A program made the translations under genes and the position numbers. From Chrysomallon squamiferum (taxonomy: Eukaryota > Mollusca > Gastropoda > Neomphalida > Peltospiridae), in the NCBI GenBank assembly GCA_012295275.1, contig CM022669.1, positions 7,270,989 to 7,334,988 on the forward strand: 64,000 bases of DNA. Reading direction: 5' to 3'. Below are positions 39,117-50,441 of the stretch, piece by piece. Every line of letters begins with the position of its first letter. The first letter of the stretch is position 1. The notes under the pieces were generated by a model. That model was not told where the DNA came from, searched no databases, and worked only from the letters and a program-made list of their open reading frames with translations.

Positions 39117-39439
39117 GTAATGATATAATATATAATGTTTCAGTTCCAAGTACTTTTTATCTGAGTTTTAAGATCAAATGAAACTAAATTTTATTATCTA
39201 GTTTTTCTGTAATGTCAGAATCATATAAACAAATTAACAGTTTAATAATGTCTGTTTGTGACAGCTATGAGATAGAGGTTAAAATAATTGTAAAAATTTA
39301 CCTGATACCATTAAAATAAGGAGCCTGTCACTTTAACATGGTTCTTCTCCATACTCAAAAGCAGTGTTACGTTAATCTAATTTAATCTTATCTAATTTCT
39401 ATATCTCTCTGTGTTTTATAATTTTGTTTTTGTTTTCAG

Positions 39440-39633
39440 AAGCAATCGAGATAATCATTTCTTACAGTGAATCAGCAGAGGAGCTGCTTAAACGGAAGAA
39501 AATCAAACGGGAACTGTTGTTTCAGTACCTGGCAGACAAAAGCATTGTTGTGTCTCCTGCTGCAGACAAAGCTCAACTCACAGCAAGATGTCTGGAACTC
39601 TGGGGCTCTGGTGATTGCAAAAAATATCAGCAG
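39440..39633 (+). CDS. C3orf38: C3orf38 homologue, exon 2
   Basis: Between tgttttcag| and CAG|GTATCA, phase 1 to phase 0. The exon encodes EAIEIIISYSESAEELLKRK, then KIKRELLFQYLADKSIVVSP. The SAEELL.R.K..RE..F.YLA string is the most conserved N-terminal block of the family as I recall it. Confidence 0.85.
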
Positions 39634-40252
39634 GTATCATTAATTGACAACATCAGCCATATTAATCAACATTGATAGGATATGTCTTGATGTAACTGTG
39701 ACATTAATTTTGCTAGTGAAATGGCAGGTAGATAATTAGTTATTAATTTTTATTTTCTATCATTTGAGGAATTATTATTGTAGGATGATCATGTTAATGT
39801 ATATATTTTTATTTTATTTTCTATTTTTGATGCTTTCAGAAGTAATTCTGATTCACTCTCTCTCTCGGCTGTGTTTTCTCTACTCTTTAGAGTCAATTTA
39901 TTATTATTGTTTTTCTTGTTCTTATTGTTATTTGTTATTTGTTATTTTTATTGTTATTGTAATTTTTTGTTTATTCTTATTTTTGTAACAAGAGTATACT
40001 TAAAACTTGTATAGTCTAATAAATAACATAACACTGAAATTGGTTTCTTTTTTGCATGCATTTTTAGTAAACAACTGATACCAGTATTCAGACTGGTAAA
40101 AATGTTCTTTGTGGTACTAAAACTGAAGTGTTTAGTGTTTAAGAAATGTCATTTTCTAAATTATTCTCTCTCAAAACTAAAAATTTAAGACCCACATTTG
40201 TACACAATGAGACTGAACTGTTTTTTTAATTTTTTTTTTCTTTTTCAAATAG

Positions 40253-41083
40253 CTGCAAGATGAACACTATAGAGTAAAACCATTAACAGCGACAACGAAG
40301 CCAGCAGCAACCAGAGGCAACAACAGCCATTATCGTGTTCCTGCATTCTCAAGTTCTGGATTGCCGAATCGAAATGAATCATGCAACTTTGACAGAGGCC
40401 AAGACCAACAGTTTGATAGAATACAAGGGGCAGCAGGCACAAGTAAAGTGCAACAGTTCAATGAAATACACAAGACACATGTGAACATAATACACCAGAC
40501 CAACATTCACGTGGTACAGGACACCGACATAAAGGTAAATCAGGTGTCTGGAAGTGATATTCAGAGAACACAGCACGGTGAAGTGAACAACACGGAGCAG
40601 TCTATAGGTGAAGCTTTTGCCTCCTGGTTTTATAAGACTCTCAACTCCAACAATCCCACTTTAGGACAAACATCTGAAAACTTTGGGCCTCAGCACTTCT
40701 GGGATGACGTCGTCATGTACTTGTTGTGTTCGACTCCTGAGCTCAGATCAGACAAGTACACAGGAAGTGCTCAAGTTGCAGAGAGATTCCTTGCTTTAGT
40801 GAAAGAAGAACTGATTCTCTTCAACCCCAACATCGGCAGCAGTGGTGTCCGCGTTGAAACCACTGTTCATGGTCTGATGGCGGTTTTTGTGTGTGGCACT
40901 CTTCACAGAAACAGTGACCTCCTGGGAGTCTTTCAGCAAATGTTTGGTCTTGTCCGAGATCCCCGGTTTGAAAATAACTGGAAAATTAAAGCCACAAAGT
41001 TAGGTCTGCAGAACACACAAGTGATGCGTGTGCCTTGCTTACACGATTTTAATCAATCACAGATCCTCAGTCTTGATATGTAG
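40253..41083 (+). CDS. C3orf38: C3orf38 homologue, last coding exon
   Basis: A 276-residue exon after aaatag|, ending TAG at 41081-41083. Its first third is a low-complexity Asn/Gln/Thr/His-rich linker with short repeats of the HKTHVNIIHQTNIHVV type. The rest is the conserved C-terminal domain: GPQHFWDDVVMYLL, LVKEELILFNPN, VETTVHGLMAVFVCGTLHR and NNWKIKATKLGL. Total protein is 380 residues, longer than the vertebrate form because of the linker. The fold is probably NTF2-like; this is inference from the family. The 3' UTR carries a regulatory-looking repeat, and AATAAA occurs at 41809-41814. Confidence 0.85.
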   Translation: MQDEHYRVKPLTATTKPAATRGNNSHYRVPAFSSSGLPNRNESCNFDRGQDQQFDRIQGAAGTSKVQQFNEIHKTHVNIIHQTNIHVVQDTDIKVNQVSGSDIQRTQHGEVNNTEQSIGEAFASWFYKTLNSNNPTLGQTSENFGPQHFWDDVVMYLLCSTPELRSDKYTGSAQVAERFLALVKEELILFNPNIGSSGVRVETTVHGLMAVFVCGTLHRNSDLLGVFQQMFGLVRDPRFENNWKIKATKLGLQNTQVMRVPCLHDFNQSQILSLDM

Positions 41084-41094
41084 TAATAGTAACT

Positions 41095-41230
41095 GAACAT
41101 TGTACATATTTGCATTTAAAGTTTGACTGATCATTGTACATATATTCAGTTAAAATTTGATTGAACATTCTACATATATGCAGTTCAACTTTGACTGAAT
41201 ATTGTACATATATTCAGTTAAAATTTTGTA
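41095..41230 (+). repeat. 34-bp x4 tandem repeat in the C3orf38-like 3' UTR
   Basis: Four units of exactly 34 bp start at 41095, 41129, 41163 and 41197, twelve bases after the stop codon. Each contains [T/C]TACATAT near its start and a CAGTT.AA.TTTGA-type end. Confidence 0.9.
41101..41210 (+). promoter_or_regulatory. Cluster of Pumilio-type elements (TGTACATA)
   Basis: TGTACATA occurs at 41101, 41135 and 41203, and the third repeat unit has TCTACATA at 41169. UGUANAUA is the established binding motif of PUF/Pumilio proteins, which repress or destabilise mRNAs through the 3' UTR. Position just after the stop codon and on the sense strand fits. Function is inference. Confidence 0.5.
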
Positions 41231-41459
41231 ATCAGTTGTTAGAATTTTATACTAGGTTAACAGAACACTACCAAAACAAAACAAAGAGGGAGGTAATCTT
41301 TTTTCAAACTAGTCCTGTTATGTAATACTTTCTGATTATTTATATGTTCTCTTTCATTGGTAGTCTTATTCTGAAACTTTGATGGATTTTGTACATTTTA
41401 CTCTTGTTGACTTACTTAGACTAAAAAATTTGATGTTTTGTAACAGTGAACACAGTAAT

Positions 41460-41614
<155 letters not shown>

Positions 41615-42427
41615 TCACACACAACCAGAGTGTCATCCCAGCTGGTTGAACAATAAAAAATAGCCTGTAACATTAACACTACCTTATTATCTGTGTAGTT
41701 AATGAACTCACTCATCAGTTGAGTAACGTAGTCCAGCCACTGTGAATCTTTGACACTGTGCAGAACAGTAAAGCTATCACTGTTGTTTTAAATCTTAGAC
41801 TAACTTGTAATAAACAATAAAAATCTGATAGTCATTAATACAGGCTATCAATCAATGATTCCTCGTTGACACAGAGAGTTGTAGATTTGGTGAAGGAAGT
41901 AGAGAAATACAAAAGAGTATGAACGCAGATAATCTGTTTCCAACTAAAGTGGAACATCTGGTCATAATAACTTAGGTAACAGTGCTTATTTGTAAGGCTA
42001 CTGAACCCTATCTGTTGCTGTGTTAGTGGTTTGACCAAATGGAAATAAGCCCCCCCCTTATATGTGTCTTTATACACCCACCCCCACACACACAAATATA
42101 TTTTGAATGAAAAAGAAAATGCTGATCAATAAAAATGGTTTTCCCAAAATTCTTATATTGAGTGAGTCTCTATACTTGGATATTTAAAATACAGAAAGGA
42201 AAGAAAAAAGCTCAACAAAACAACAAAAAGTGTTAGTACCCACGTTTTAATAAATTAAATATATGGACATACATCATCACTATAACTGAAAGGAAAATTA
42301 CAATATATATATATATTTGTATATATTTTCATTCACAGTCATTATAATGAATATTGTATATATCAAAATAATTATAATAAAAGGTATATATTATTAAAGA
42401 CGATCATGTAATATATATATGTAAATA

Positions 42428-42459
<32 letters not shown>

Positions 42460-42654
42460 CAAATATGATAAAAAAAAAAGAAGTAAATAAAAAATAAAAT
42501 GTAAAATAAATCTCAGAAACCCAGAAATAAAATTAGAGAGTGAAAATTAGTATTTCATTATTCACGACTGTGGTGAGCAATTTATGTTTCTAAATTTTAT
42601 TTTATTTTTTAACATTATTTATTTATTTATTTAATAATAACAATTATAATAACA

Positions 42655-42699
<45 letters not shown>

Positions 42700-43011
42700 G
42701 CTGTTGTTGTTTATTTATTTATTTATTTATTGAAGATGAACTGAAAACCAAAATATTGTGTGTGTGTGTGTGTGTAAAACCAACACCGCTGACAAGGCAG
42801 GATTTTAAGTATTTTTCTTCACTGCGATCACAGTAATTATTATATGATCGCTCGACAAACAGCTTTCCCTTCCTATCCCACATCTCGTTTGAATGACTAA
42901 AATATCTGACGTCGTTGAACGATCACTGCTTCAGTCAGACAGCTGTTTCAAATATAGAGCGTCCATGTACGTGTAAATGTAACAGACGAGGGGAAAACAC
43001 GTCCACTCGCT

Positions 43012-44157
43012 TTAATCTTCAAAGGTTAATGAATTTTTACACAATAAATTGTCTTTCACTTTCTCCCATATGTCGTAAAATGTTTTAGCAAAAATCTGCT
43101 GGGAAACAATCTTCATTCCGAGGACCAGTTCACAGGGTTTGGCAGCTCCACTTAGTTTGTAGTCTCTGAGAGGTAAGTGTCTGATGTTGTACGGTTTTGC
43201 CAGTATCCCAGTGATGTGGGCATCCTCGATGCTGACGTAGGGCATGTACTCTGACAAAGCGAGGAGTTTGAAGACAATATGTGTGGGCAGGATATATGTG
43301 TTGCCTTTAACGTGAGGAGGATAGACCTTGACCGGGTAATCATTAACAGGAACTTTGTATTTGCCAAGTCTGTTCACAAAATCGAAATAAAAGAAGGGAC
43401 CACATATTTTATTATTTAAGTTATTTTTCTCCAGATATTTCACCAGTTTCGGGAGATTAACGTACGTATCCTCGTCCACCTTCATCACGTATTTGGTTTG
43501 ACTACAGAATTCTTTCACCCATTTGAAGCCCATAAGAACCTTCCGAGTCAGATTGAAGTACGTGTCGTCAAGATCAATCAATACGAGATCTCCTTTCTCT
43601 TTAGCCTCTTTGGCCACGGCTGCATTTAAAGATTCGTTTTTGCTGACGCCGATAATAAAAACTAATTTTGTTGGGAATTTCTGAGTCAAACCAGGCCACG
43701 ATCCGTTGATAGAAACGCTTCCCCAGGTGTCGCGAATAGCTTGTCTCTGAGACTTCATATGATGTTGTGACAAGACCAGAACCACGAAAGAATATATTTT
43801 ATTTGTCGTACATGGTGCGGAAGTGTGTTCTAAAAAAGCATAGTTCAAAGGAGAAACTTTTATTGATCTTGGTTTAAAGTAACTTTCAAATTTAAACAAG
43901 CTACCATATCCATAAAAGTTATTTATAGAGAAAGCTTCAGGCACAGGTAGCTTCTTTACTAAGCTTAACGGATCCACTGTGGACGCTTGATATGTCAGTA
44001 TCCTTACCCTGGGATTAGAAACAGCCGTTTTTGTATGTGTTTCACGTGGTTCTGTCATTAAAGTGAAGTAATTAAAAGCGAAGTATGCGAAACATGCACA
44101 TGCAAAAATGAACACCATCCTTGTTAGTTGGTCGAAACGGTAACGCAGTCTATACAT
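43012..44157 (-). CDS. GT31 beta-1,3-glycosyltransferase copy 1
   Basis: A 381-residue type II Golgi protein: short cytosolic N-terminus, TM anchor at about 14-34, stem, then a GT31 (beta-1,3-galactosyl/GlcNAc-transferase) domain. Signature motifs are SQRQAIRDTWGS (family R..IR.TWG), the DxD metal/UDP-sugar motif VDEDTY (Asp228-Asp230), YPPHVKGN (family YP.Y..G) and EDAHITGILA (family EDV..G). I start at ATG 44157, fifteen bases after a splice acceptor (tatttcag|). The longer in-frame extension is a translated (TTA/TTG)n microsatellite in the intron. Copies 2 and 4 match it almost exactly from about residue 108 to 255. The acceptor sugar cannot be predicted. Confidence 0.9.
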   Translation of the reverse strand: MYRLRYRFDQLTRMVFIFACACFAYFAFNYFTLMTEPRETHTKTAVSNPRVRILTYQASTVDPLSLVKKLPVPEAFSINNFYGYGSLFKFESYFKPRSIKVSPLNYAFLEHTSAPCTTNKIYSFVVLVLSQHHMKSQRQAIRDTWGSVSINGSWPGLTQKFPTKLVFIIGVSKNESLNAAVAKEAKEKGDLVLIDLDDTYFNLTRKVLMGFKWVKEFCSQTKYVMKVDEDTYVNLPKLVKYLEKNNLNNKICGPFFYFDFVNRLGKYKVPVNDYPVKVYPPHVKGNTYILPTHIVFKLLALSEYMPYVSIEDAHITGILAKPYNIRHLPLRDYKLSGAAKPCELVLGMKIVSQQIFAKTFYDIWEKVKDNLLCKNSLTFED

Positions 44158-44172
44158 TACGTTAGAGCTGAT

Positions 44173-44290
44173 CTGAAATAATAATAATAATAATAACAAC
44201 AACAACAACAACAACAACAACAGCAACAACAACGATGATGCTTCTGCTAATAATAATAATAATAATAACAACAACAACAACAGTAACAGT
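44173..44290 (-). repeat. Trinucleotide microsatellite abutting the copy 1 splice acceptor
   Basis: TAA/CAA/CAG units on the + strand (TTA/TTG on the gene strand) form the whole pyrimidine-tract region before the acceptor at 44173-44175. Copy 4 has the same arrangement. Confidence 0.9.
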
Positions 44291-44654
44291 AATAACAACG
44301 AAGATGATATTTGTATGAACTGATAAAGTTATTTGTACTTGTACTTACGAGTGATTTAAATGAAAAGGCAGAGGATTCGCATACTAATTAACACGTGTAC
44401 ACTTTTATTGCATGCCCTCCCTCCTTCGTTGAACCAATAACGTTGCTTGTCGTTGCAGCAGCTGCAAAAGGTAAACTCATTATTAATAGGTTTTATTTTA
44501 TTGTTTTATACGATTTGAATAATTAAATATTTGCTTCACATCTTGTGGTACGTTTATGTCATTAACAGTGTGTGTGTGTGTGTGTGTGTGTGCGCGTATG
44601 TCCGATCGTGGTGTGTTTATGTGTGTGTATATGTCTGTGTGTGGCTAAACATAC

Positions 44655-44768
44655 AATTTCTTGAACAATAACGATACGAGAAAGGAAACCCGATGTTTTT
44701 AACAGTGAGCAGTAAGACACCCTTCATATCTATGTTCACAGAGAGCAGCATGTACCATGTACTTTTAT
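44655..44768 (-). promoter_or_regulatory. Upstream block shared by GT31 copies 1 and 4
   Basis: 44657-44700 matches 56155-56199 in the same orientation (core ATACGAGA[A/G]AGGAAACCCG), and 44740-44755 matches about 56247-56262 (AGAGCAGCATGTAC). It is either an untranslated first exon, a promoter, or simply the retained edge of the duplication. Confidence 0.5.
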
Positions 44769-45119
44769 GATGTACTCGCGCGATTACCAGACGAATTCTT
44801 TGATATATACATGTATATGTTACACTTATACACACATACACATACAAAGACACACATACATGCGTGCATACTGTCTATGTGCAGGGTCGTACATAAGATA
44901 GAGAATATTCAAATCCTAAAATACATACATGCAACGTTGTCTCGGTGGAGGAGTGGTGTCGTCGTCGTCCGCCATATTGTCAGCATCATCTGACGTTTGT
45001 GACGAGATGTCGTCCTCGTGATTAGAGGTCGTGATTAGATGTTGTCCTCCTTAGCCAGTGCATTCCCTAACGTTGTCTATGGGCAGAGTCGAATCATATA
45101 TGCCCGCATTCACACCCAA

Positions 45120-45122
<3 letters not shown>

Positions 45123-45206
<84 letters not shown>

Positions 45207-45225
45207 CCTCCCTCCCTCCCTCCCT

Positions 45226-45294
<69 letters not shown>
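45123..45294. repeat. (CT)n-(CCCT)n-(CT)n microsatellite
   Basis: 172 bp of CT units interrupted by CCCT units at about 45202-45234. Confidence 0.98.
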
Positions 45295-45297
<3 letters not shown>

Positions 45298-45332
45298 GAC
45301 AAAAAGATTTTATTCCAAATTTAAAATACCTT

Positions 45333-45386
45333 ATATTTGATTCATTTGCATTCGTTAGCAGATAACATCTGTTGCAGATTAAACTT
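45333..45386 (+). promoter_or_regulatory. 54-bp conserved block, inverted partner at 57039-57092
   Basis: Matches the reverse complement of 57039-57092 at 52 of 54 bases by eye. It lies about 3.1 kb upstream of GT31 copy 2 (+ strand). The partner lies about 2.4 kb upstream of copy 4 (- strand). Relative to those genes both blocks have the same orientation. Its role (first exon, enhancer, repeat end) is unknown. Confidence 0.6.
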
Positions 45387-45774
45387 GATTAAATATGTAA
45401 TATAATTTCTGTAGTATTTTTTTAAATTTTTTTAATTTTTTTTTTAACCTTTCATTTCAATTTTGCTATTCCGCCACCCAGTACACCATTATACTACAAA
45501 CCATTATAAGTATACCCTTCACTCTACGACTATTCCACAACTCAGTATATCGCCATTCAGAATACTGCCTTCCATTATGTAACCACTTAATATACGAACT
45601 ATCTTTTATTTTTTATATTTTTTTATTTTATTTTTTTTAATTTTTTACCGCACCCATCATATCGCCATTTACAACATTTTACTGCCATCCCTCAGCGCTG
45701 ACACTTCAGTGAGATACAGATAACTGAAGATCATTTTTCACTGCTGTGTATGAATCGATATAATGTTATAACAC

Positions 45775-46240
45775 CTGACTGGCACCGTCGTCTCCCTGAG
45801 TCCACCTCACCCTGGAGAAAGTTCCTGCAAATGGCATTCCAGATCTAAGGAAGGATAAGCCGGCTTTCCTGCAGTGTTGTTGACGGATTTGGAAAACGTC
45901 GCAAACGTCGTTCCAGTTCGTCCCAGACATTTTGGACTGATATGAGATTCAGGGACCTGAGAGTGTAGCAGATCAACATTGTCCTGATTGAGGTACTGCT
46001 GCACAATTCTAGAGATGTGTCGTCTGCTGTGTTACTGTGTTGTCTGTCATGTGATCTCTCACAGACGTCGACGTTGACGTTGGCTTGTCATCTTCGGACT
46101 GTTCTGCTGATACATCGCTCTTGACAGGCATAGGTTTGGCCTATGAGAGTCGCTCGCTGAAACCTGTTTCGCAAATGCATGGTTCGGATCCATGTGGTTT
46201 GGCGACAAGGTTGTCACGGCTGGACGGCCGCTACGGGGAC
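45775..46240 (-). mobile_element. Tc1/mariner-like transposase fossil
   Basis: Minus-strand frames, broken by shifts and a stop, retain Tc1-type transposase pieces in order. An N-terminal part has WIRTMHLRNRFQRAT and CISRTVRRR. The region before the third catalytic residue has RIVQQYLNQDNVDLL. The end has NVWDELERRLRRFPNPSTTL and a decayed WN.I...EVDSGRRRCQ. The middle, with the first two catalytic Asp, is largely deleted. It is a dead internal fragment; inverted ends were not located. The higher G+C content of this segment also marks it off from its surroundings. Confidence 0.75.
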
Positions 46241-46980
46241 GGTCGCTGAGCTGATTCGTGGGCGTAATAGCTAACGTGAAGCTAACATTTTAAACCTTCG
46301 TGGGAAACCTCAGTGTACATCTCAGACTTAGGATGAAAGGTCATTAAGATAACAAATAATTAAATGATCACAAACTGGGTAGATCAATGAATCTCACATA
46401 CCCTTACAAGAGAGATGCTGGAAACTCTAACATCATTGATTCACTGGTTAACTTACATTCAGTGATAATTAAGCATATACAAAATATACAGGTTTGCTCT
46501 GTGATAAATGATCTTCTCTTGTAACTATATGTGTTGTTCACAGGGATCTAAAGATGGCTGACTCGTCAGTTTACTGTTGAAACTTTATCACAAGATGAAA
46601 ATGCTGACTAAACCTTTCAAAGTTTTTCCAGCTGATAATCTATCATAATTTTATTAATAAATTTTGGTATGATTTTATAGCTGCGTATGTTGTTTTATTG
46701 TTTCATTATTTTATTTTATTTTATTATTCCTCCCCACCCGCAATATCAGAACTATTTCTTGAACCACTTTTTAATTATTTTTTTTATCTCAACTCCAAAT
46801 TTAGAGGTCTGATTCACGGACTAATGCTGATTTTTGCTAGATTTCGTCATATGGCCCAATTCGAGCGAACACATGTAGTACTGCATTTGACAAAGCGATT
46901 TCAGAGACCTTTGAACAGTACCGTATAAATAAACAAAAAATAAATAAAAGTAACAACAACAACAAAACAACAACAACAAC

Positions 46981-47016
<36 letters not shown>

Positions 47017-47998
47017 TAATAATAATATACATTGTCTAAAAACTGGATAGAAAAAAAAATTGGTAGAAAAAAACTGGCAAAAGTTTCTAAAATCGTTGAT
47101 TAGTTATAACATCCCCATCATCGTTATCATCATTATCATCAATATATTTTTATTACTGAGTAAAAGATAGTGATAGTGTTTATCTGTTTGCAAATATCCA
47201 AATACAGACATATTTATGACATCGTATTTATATACTTGATAAAACTCCATCAAAATACAAAAATATTTATATTTACAATGGCATTGAGGTATTTTATCGC
47301 CTTTCACGTTTTAATTTCTTTAGAGTTATAACGTCATCGGTTGTGACGTAGTAAATGAAAAATTGTTCGATTTTGCTCTTGGGGAGTAGATATTTTCTGC
47401 TACTTAATTCAAGTTCGGAATTCTAAAGTGTAAACACCAACTCTAGGTACGTTTCTCTTCAAAAGAATAATACATTGTGTGGTTTCGGTGAGAAAGAAAT
47501 AATTGTCTAAACCACATTCCAAGACCATTCTTCCTCTTCTTCTTTTTCTTTCTTTCTTTCTTTCTAAATGTCTTTCTTTATCTGTTTATTTATTTATCTA
47601 TTTACATTTTTTCGTTACAGATTTTTATTACATATATATATATATTGTTTTCTAACCTTATAATTTTTTTTTAAAATCTAACGAAGACAACAATACAGCA
47701 GTATTTGTGTTAATTTTCAGTCTATCGTGATTATTTTAAATTTCAACTGTATGTGTTGTTTTCCTTTCTGCGAAAAGGTTCATATGAAAAGCCCTTACTG
47801 CTATCTGAGAAAGAGTAACCTAGCGTGTTTTGTCTCTAATTGTCTAAATAGTCTATATAAAAAAATAAAAAAATAACCACACATGAAGAAGGTATTGTTA
47901 AATAAATTAATGTTTATTCTTAAAAACTGAATATTTATTTTACTGAACTATTGAAAGACCTGTGATGTCACTTAGTAAAACTAAATGCAGCTATTACG

Positions 47999-48045
<47 letters not shown>

Positions 48046-48494
48046 TTTATTTTATTTTATTTTTGTTGTTACTTCACGTGTATGAACTAAACTGAATCTT
48101 TATCCACTGTATACGTGAACGTAAAGGTATTTAGATAATTCACTTTAGCGAGTATCCATCATATCATATGAGTGAGGTTTATTTACAGTGATTTAGTTAA
48201 TTAGTGCAAACAACCCTTTTAATTTTGTTTCATCTTTAACTGTGAATTTATGCAGATACATAATTATATTTCTTTTTTTTCATTGTCGTTGTTTTCAGAA
48301 CTGGGTATTTTATTTGGTTTATTTATTTTATTTTTATTTTTATTTTTATTTTCATTTTGATTTATTTTTTATTTATTTATTTATTATTATTATTTTTATT
48401 TTTATTATTATTTATTTATTTATATATTATTTTTTTCTTTTCGTTTTCGTCGTCGTTGTTATGATTAAAATTATTACAGTTATTGTTATTTCAG
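46241..48494. other. Intergenic / upstream region of GT31 copy 2
   Basis: A+T-rich with (CAA/TAA)n near 46955-47012, CTTT repeats near 47545-47565 and (TTA/TTTA)n near 48005-48060. No coding sequence recognised. It must contain the 5' UTR exon and promoter of copy 2, not located. Confidence 0.5.
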
Positions 48495-48509
48495 ATCACT
48501 TCTAACGTA

Positions 48510-49658
48510 ATGTATAGATGGCGTTACAACAGTAATCAGCTAACAAGACTTCTGTTCACTTCAGTCGTATGTGCATGTTCTGTTTACCTTGCTTCTAGTT
48601 ACATCACTTTAGTGAAAGAAATATATAACACAGGAACAGAAGCGCCAATTTTGGAATCACCATCAAACCTGACGACATTGTATATCCATGAAGTGACCAC
48701 AACAGTTTCGTCACAAATGAAATTAGCCGGAAATCTGCCTGTGCCAGGGGCTTTCTCCGAAGACAACTTTTATGGATTTCGTGGTTTGTTAAAATATAAA
48801 AATTACTTCAAGCCAAGATCGGTAAAGGTTTCTCCTTTGAACTACACTTTTTTGGAACACACTTCAGCACCATGTACGACAAATAAAATATACTCTTTCG
48901 TGGTTCTGGTTTTGTCACAACATCATATGAAGTCTCAGAGACAGGCTATTCGAGACACCTGGGGAAGCGTTTCTGTCAACGGATCGTGGCCTGGTTTGAC
49001 TCAGAAATTCCCAACAAAATTAGTTTTTATTATCGGCGTCAGCAAAAACGAATCTTTAAACGCAGCCGTGGCCAAAGAGGCTAAAGAGAAAGGAGATGTC
49101 GTTTTGATTGATCTTGACGACACGTACTTCAATCTGACTCGGAAGGTTCTTATGGGCTTCAAATGGGTGAAAGAATTCTGCAGTCAAACCAAGTACGTGA
49201 TGAAGGTGGACGAGGATACGTACGTTAATCTCCCGAAACTGGTGAAATATCTGGAGGAAAATAACTTCACTAATAAAATATGTGGTCCCTTCTTTTCTAA
49301 TGATATTGTGAAAAGAGATGGTAAATTTAGTGTTTCGACTGAATCGTACCCGGCCAAAGTCTATCCGCCGCACGTTAAAGGCAACATCTATATCATTACC
49401 ATAGACATTGTTTTGAAACTCCTCGCATTGTCAGAGTACATGCCATACGTCAACGTAGAGGATGTCTACATCACCGGGATACTTGCAAAACCGTACAACA
49501 TCAGACATTTACCACTAATTCCTTACAGACCACTAAACGCCGCCCAACCTTGTTCATTAGTCCACGGACCATTCTTTGCATCCCAGCAGATTTTTGTTGA
49601 AACATTTTATGACATATGGGAGAAAGTGAAAGACGATTCACTGTGTAGATATTATTAA
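48510..49658 (+). CDS. GT31 beta-1,3-glycosyltransferase copy 2
   Basis: A 382-residue protein with the same plan as copy 1: cytosolic MYRWRYNSNQLTR, TM at about 14-34, a stem with N-glycosylation sites (SNLT), then the GT31 catalytic domain. RQAIRDTWGS, VDEDTY (Asp at 234 and 236), YPPHVKGN and EDVYITGILA are present. The start ATG follows the acceptor tatttcag| by 15 bases (48495-48509), and those bases resemble the corresponding bases in copies 1 and 4. It is divergent (head-to-head) with copy 1 and convergent with copy 3. The C-terminal third is closer to copy 4 than to copy 1. Confidence 0.92.
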   Translation: MYRWRYNSNQLTRLLFTSVVCACSVYLASSYITLVKEIYNTGTEAPILESPSNLTTLYIHEVTTTVSSQMKLAGNLPVPGAFSEDNFYGFRGLLKYKNYFKPRSVKVSPLNYTFLEHTSAPCTTNKIYSFVVLVLSQHHMKSQRQAIRDTWGSVSVNGSWPGLTQKFPTKLVFIIGVSKNESLNAAVAKEAKEKGDVVLIDLDDTYFNLTRKVLMGFKWVKEFCSQTKYVMKVDEDTYVNLPKLVKYLEENNFTNKICGPFFSNDIVKRDGKFSVSTESYPAKVYPPHVKGNIYIITIDIVLKLLALSEYMPYVNVEDVYITGILAKPYNIRHLPLIPYRPLNAAQPCSLVHGPFFASQQIFVETFYDIWEKVKDDSLCRYY

Positions 49659-49786
49659 TCGTTAAAGAATGTTTGAATGAATCATTTTTTTCCCAATTAC
49701 GATCGTTACACATTATATGTTATTTGGTCTGACCCATACATTCGTGAACGCTGTGTAGATCAGCTGACATACTGAACCAGTGAAAA

Positions 49787-49812
49787 TTCAACGATCTGAC
49801 GTCATATTTGAA
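49787..49812 (+). promoter_or_regulatory. 3'-flank block conserved between GT31 paralogues
   Basis: ATTCAACGATCTGACGTCAT about 130 bp after the stop of copy 2. It recurs after copy 4 (reverse complement of 53321-53342, one base different) and, rearranged, after copy 1 (42902-42925). Probably retained 3'-UTR sequence of the duplicated unit. Confidence 0.5.
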
Positions 49813-50192
49813 TGGAAACGGGAATGCTGTTGTTCAAAGGATCACACAAACTGAGTGCAGAGTGTGATCACAGTGTAAATGTAACATAAACGATCACTGG
49901 TTGTTAAGTATATGAAAATGGTCCTTGTCAGTTATGTTAATATATTTTTAAAAATATTTCTTGAAATTTTAAAATAATACTGAGATAAAACGATGAAATC
50001 TCTGTAAAAAAAACAAAGCAAAAAAAAAAAAAGAAAAAAAGAAAGAAAATATCCCAAATAACAACCCCCTCCCTAAACCTCAACCAATTACAAAATGAAA
50101 CAGAAAACTGTGAGACACTGAAGACATATTTATTGCTTGGTTAGGGATCACAATACGACAGAATGGACTATAGGGTTGAATTTTGTTTCAGT

Positions 50193-50441
50193 ATCAGATA
50201 TCAGATGAATTCCAGTCTTGATAGTGAAATTATGGGTACACAACTTGCTGTACTGTTGGGTTCAGATGTTCATACTGGCCTGTCATCATCTAACTTCCCG
50301 CCTGAAATGACAGTCGGAGAATTATCTACATCTGTGAACGCACTGTCAATTCCTGAAGTAAACTCTGGTTTTGTTACCACTGCAACAGAATTCGTCTCTT
50401 TCTTTCATTGCAAATTGAAACAACTCTTCCAGTTTATATAA
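50193..50441 (+). CDS. Possible terminal exon of an unrecognised gene
   Basis: After a plausible acceptor (aattttgtttcag|, ending 50192) an open frame of about 80 codons runs to TAA, with AATAAA overlapping and following the stop at about 50440-50447. Codon usage looks more protein-like than in neighbouring frames, with Ser/Thr/Val-rich sequence containing SDVHTGLSSSNFPPEM. I recognise no family and find no partner exon, so this may be chance. Confidence 0.25.
   Translation: MRYQMNSSLDSEIMGTQLAVLLGSDVHTGLSSSNFPPEMTVGELSTSVNALSIPEVNSGFVTTATEFVSFFHCKLKQLFQFI

Noticed and set aside
49056-49373. Antisense open frame inside GT31 copy 2, and the 150-codon one inside copy 3 (51697-52149)
   Set aside because: Shadows of the conserved glycosyltransferase frames; they have no own start context or family.
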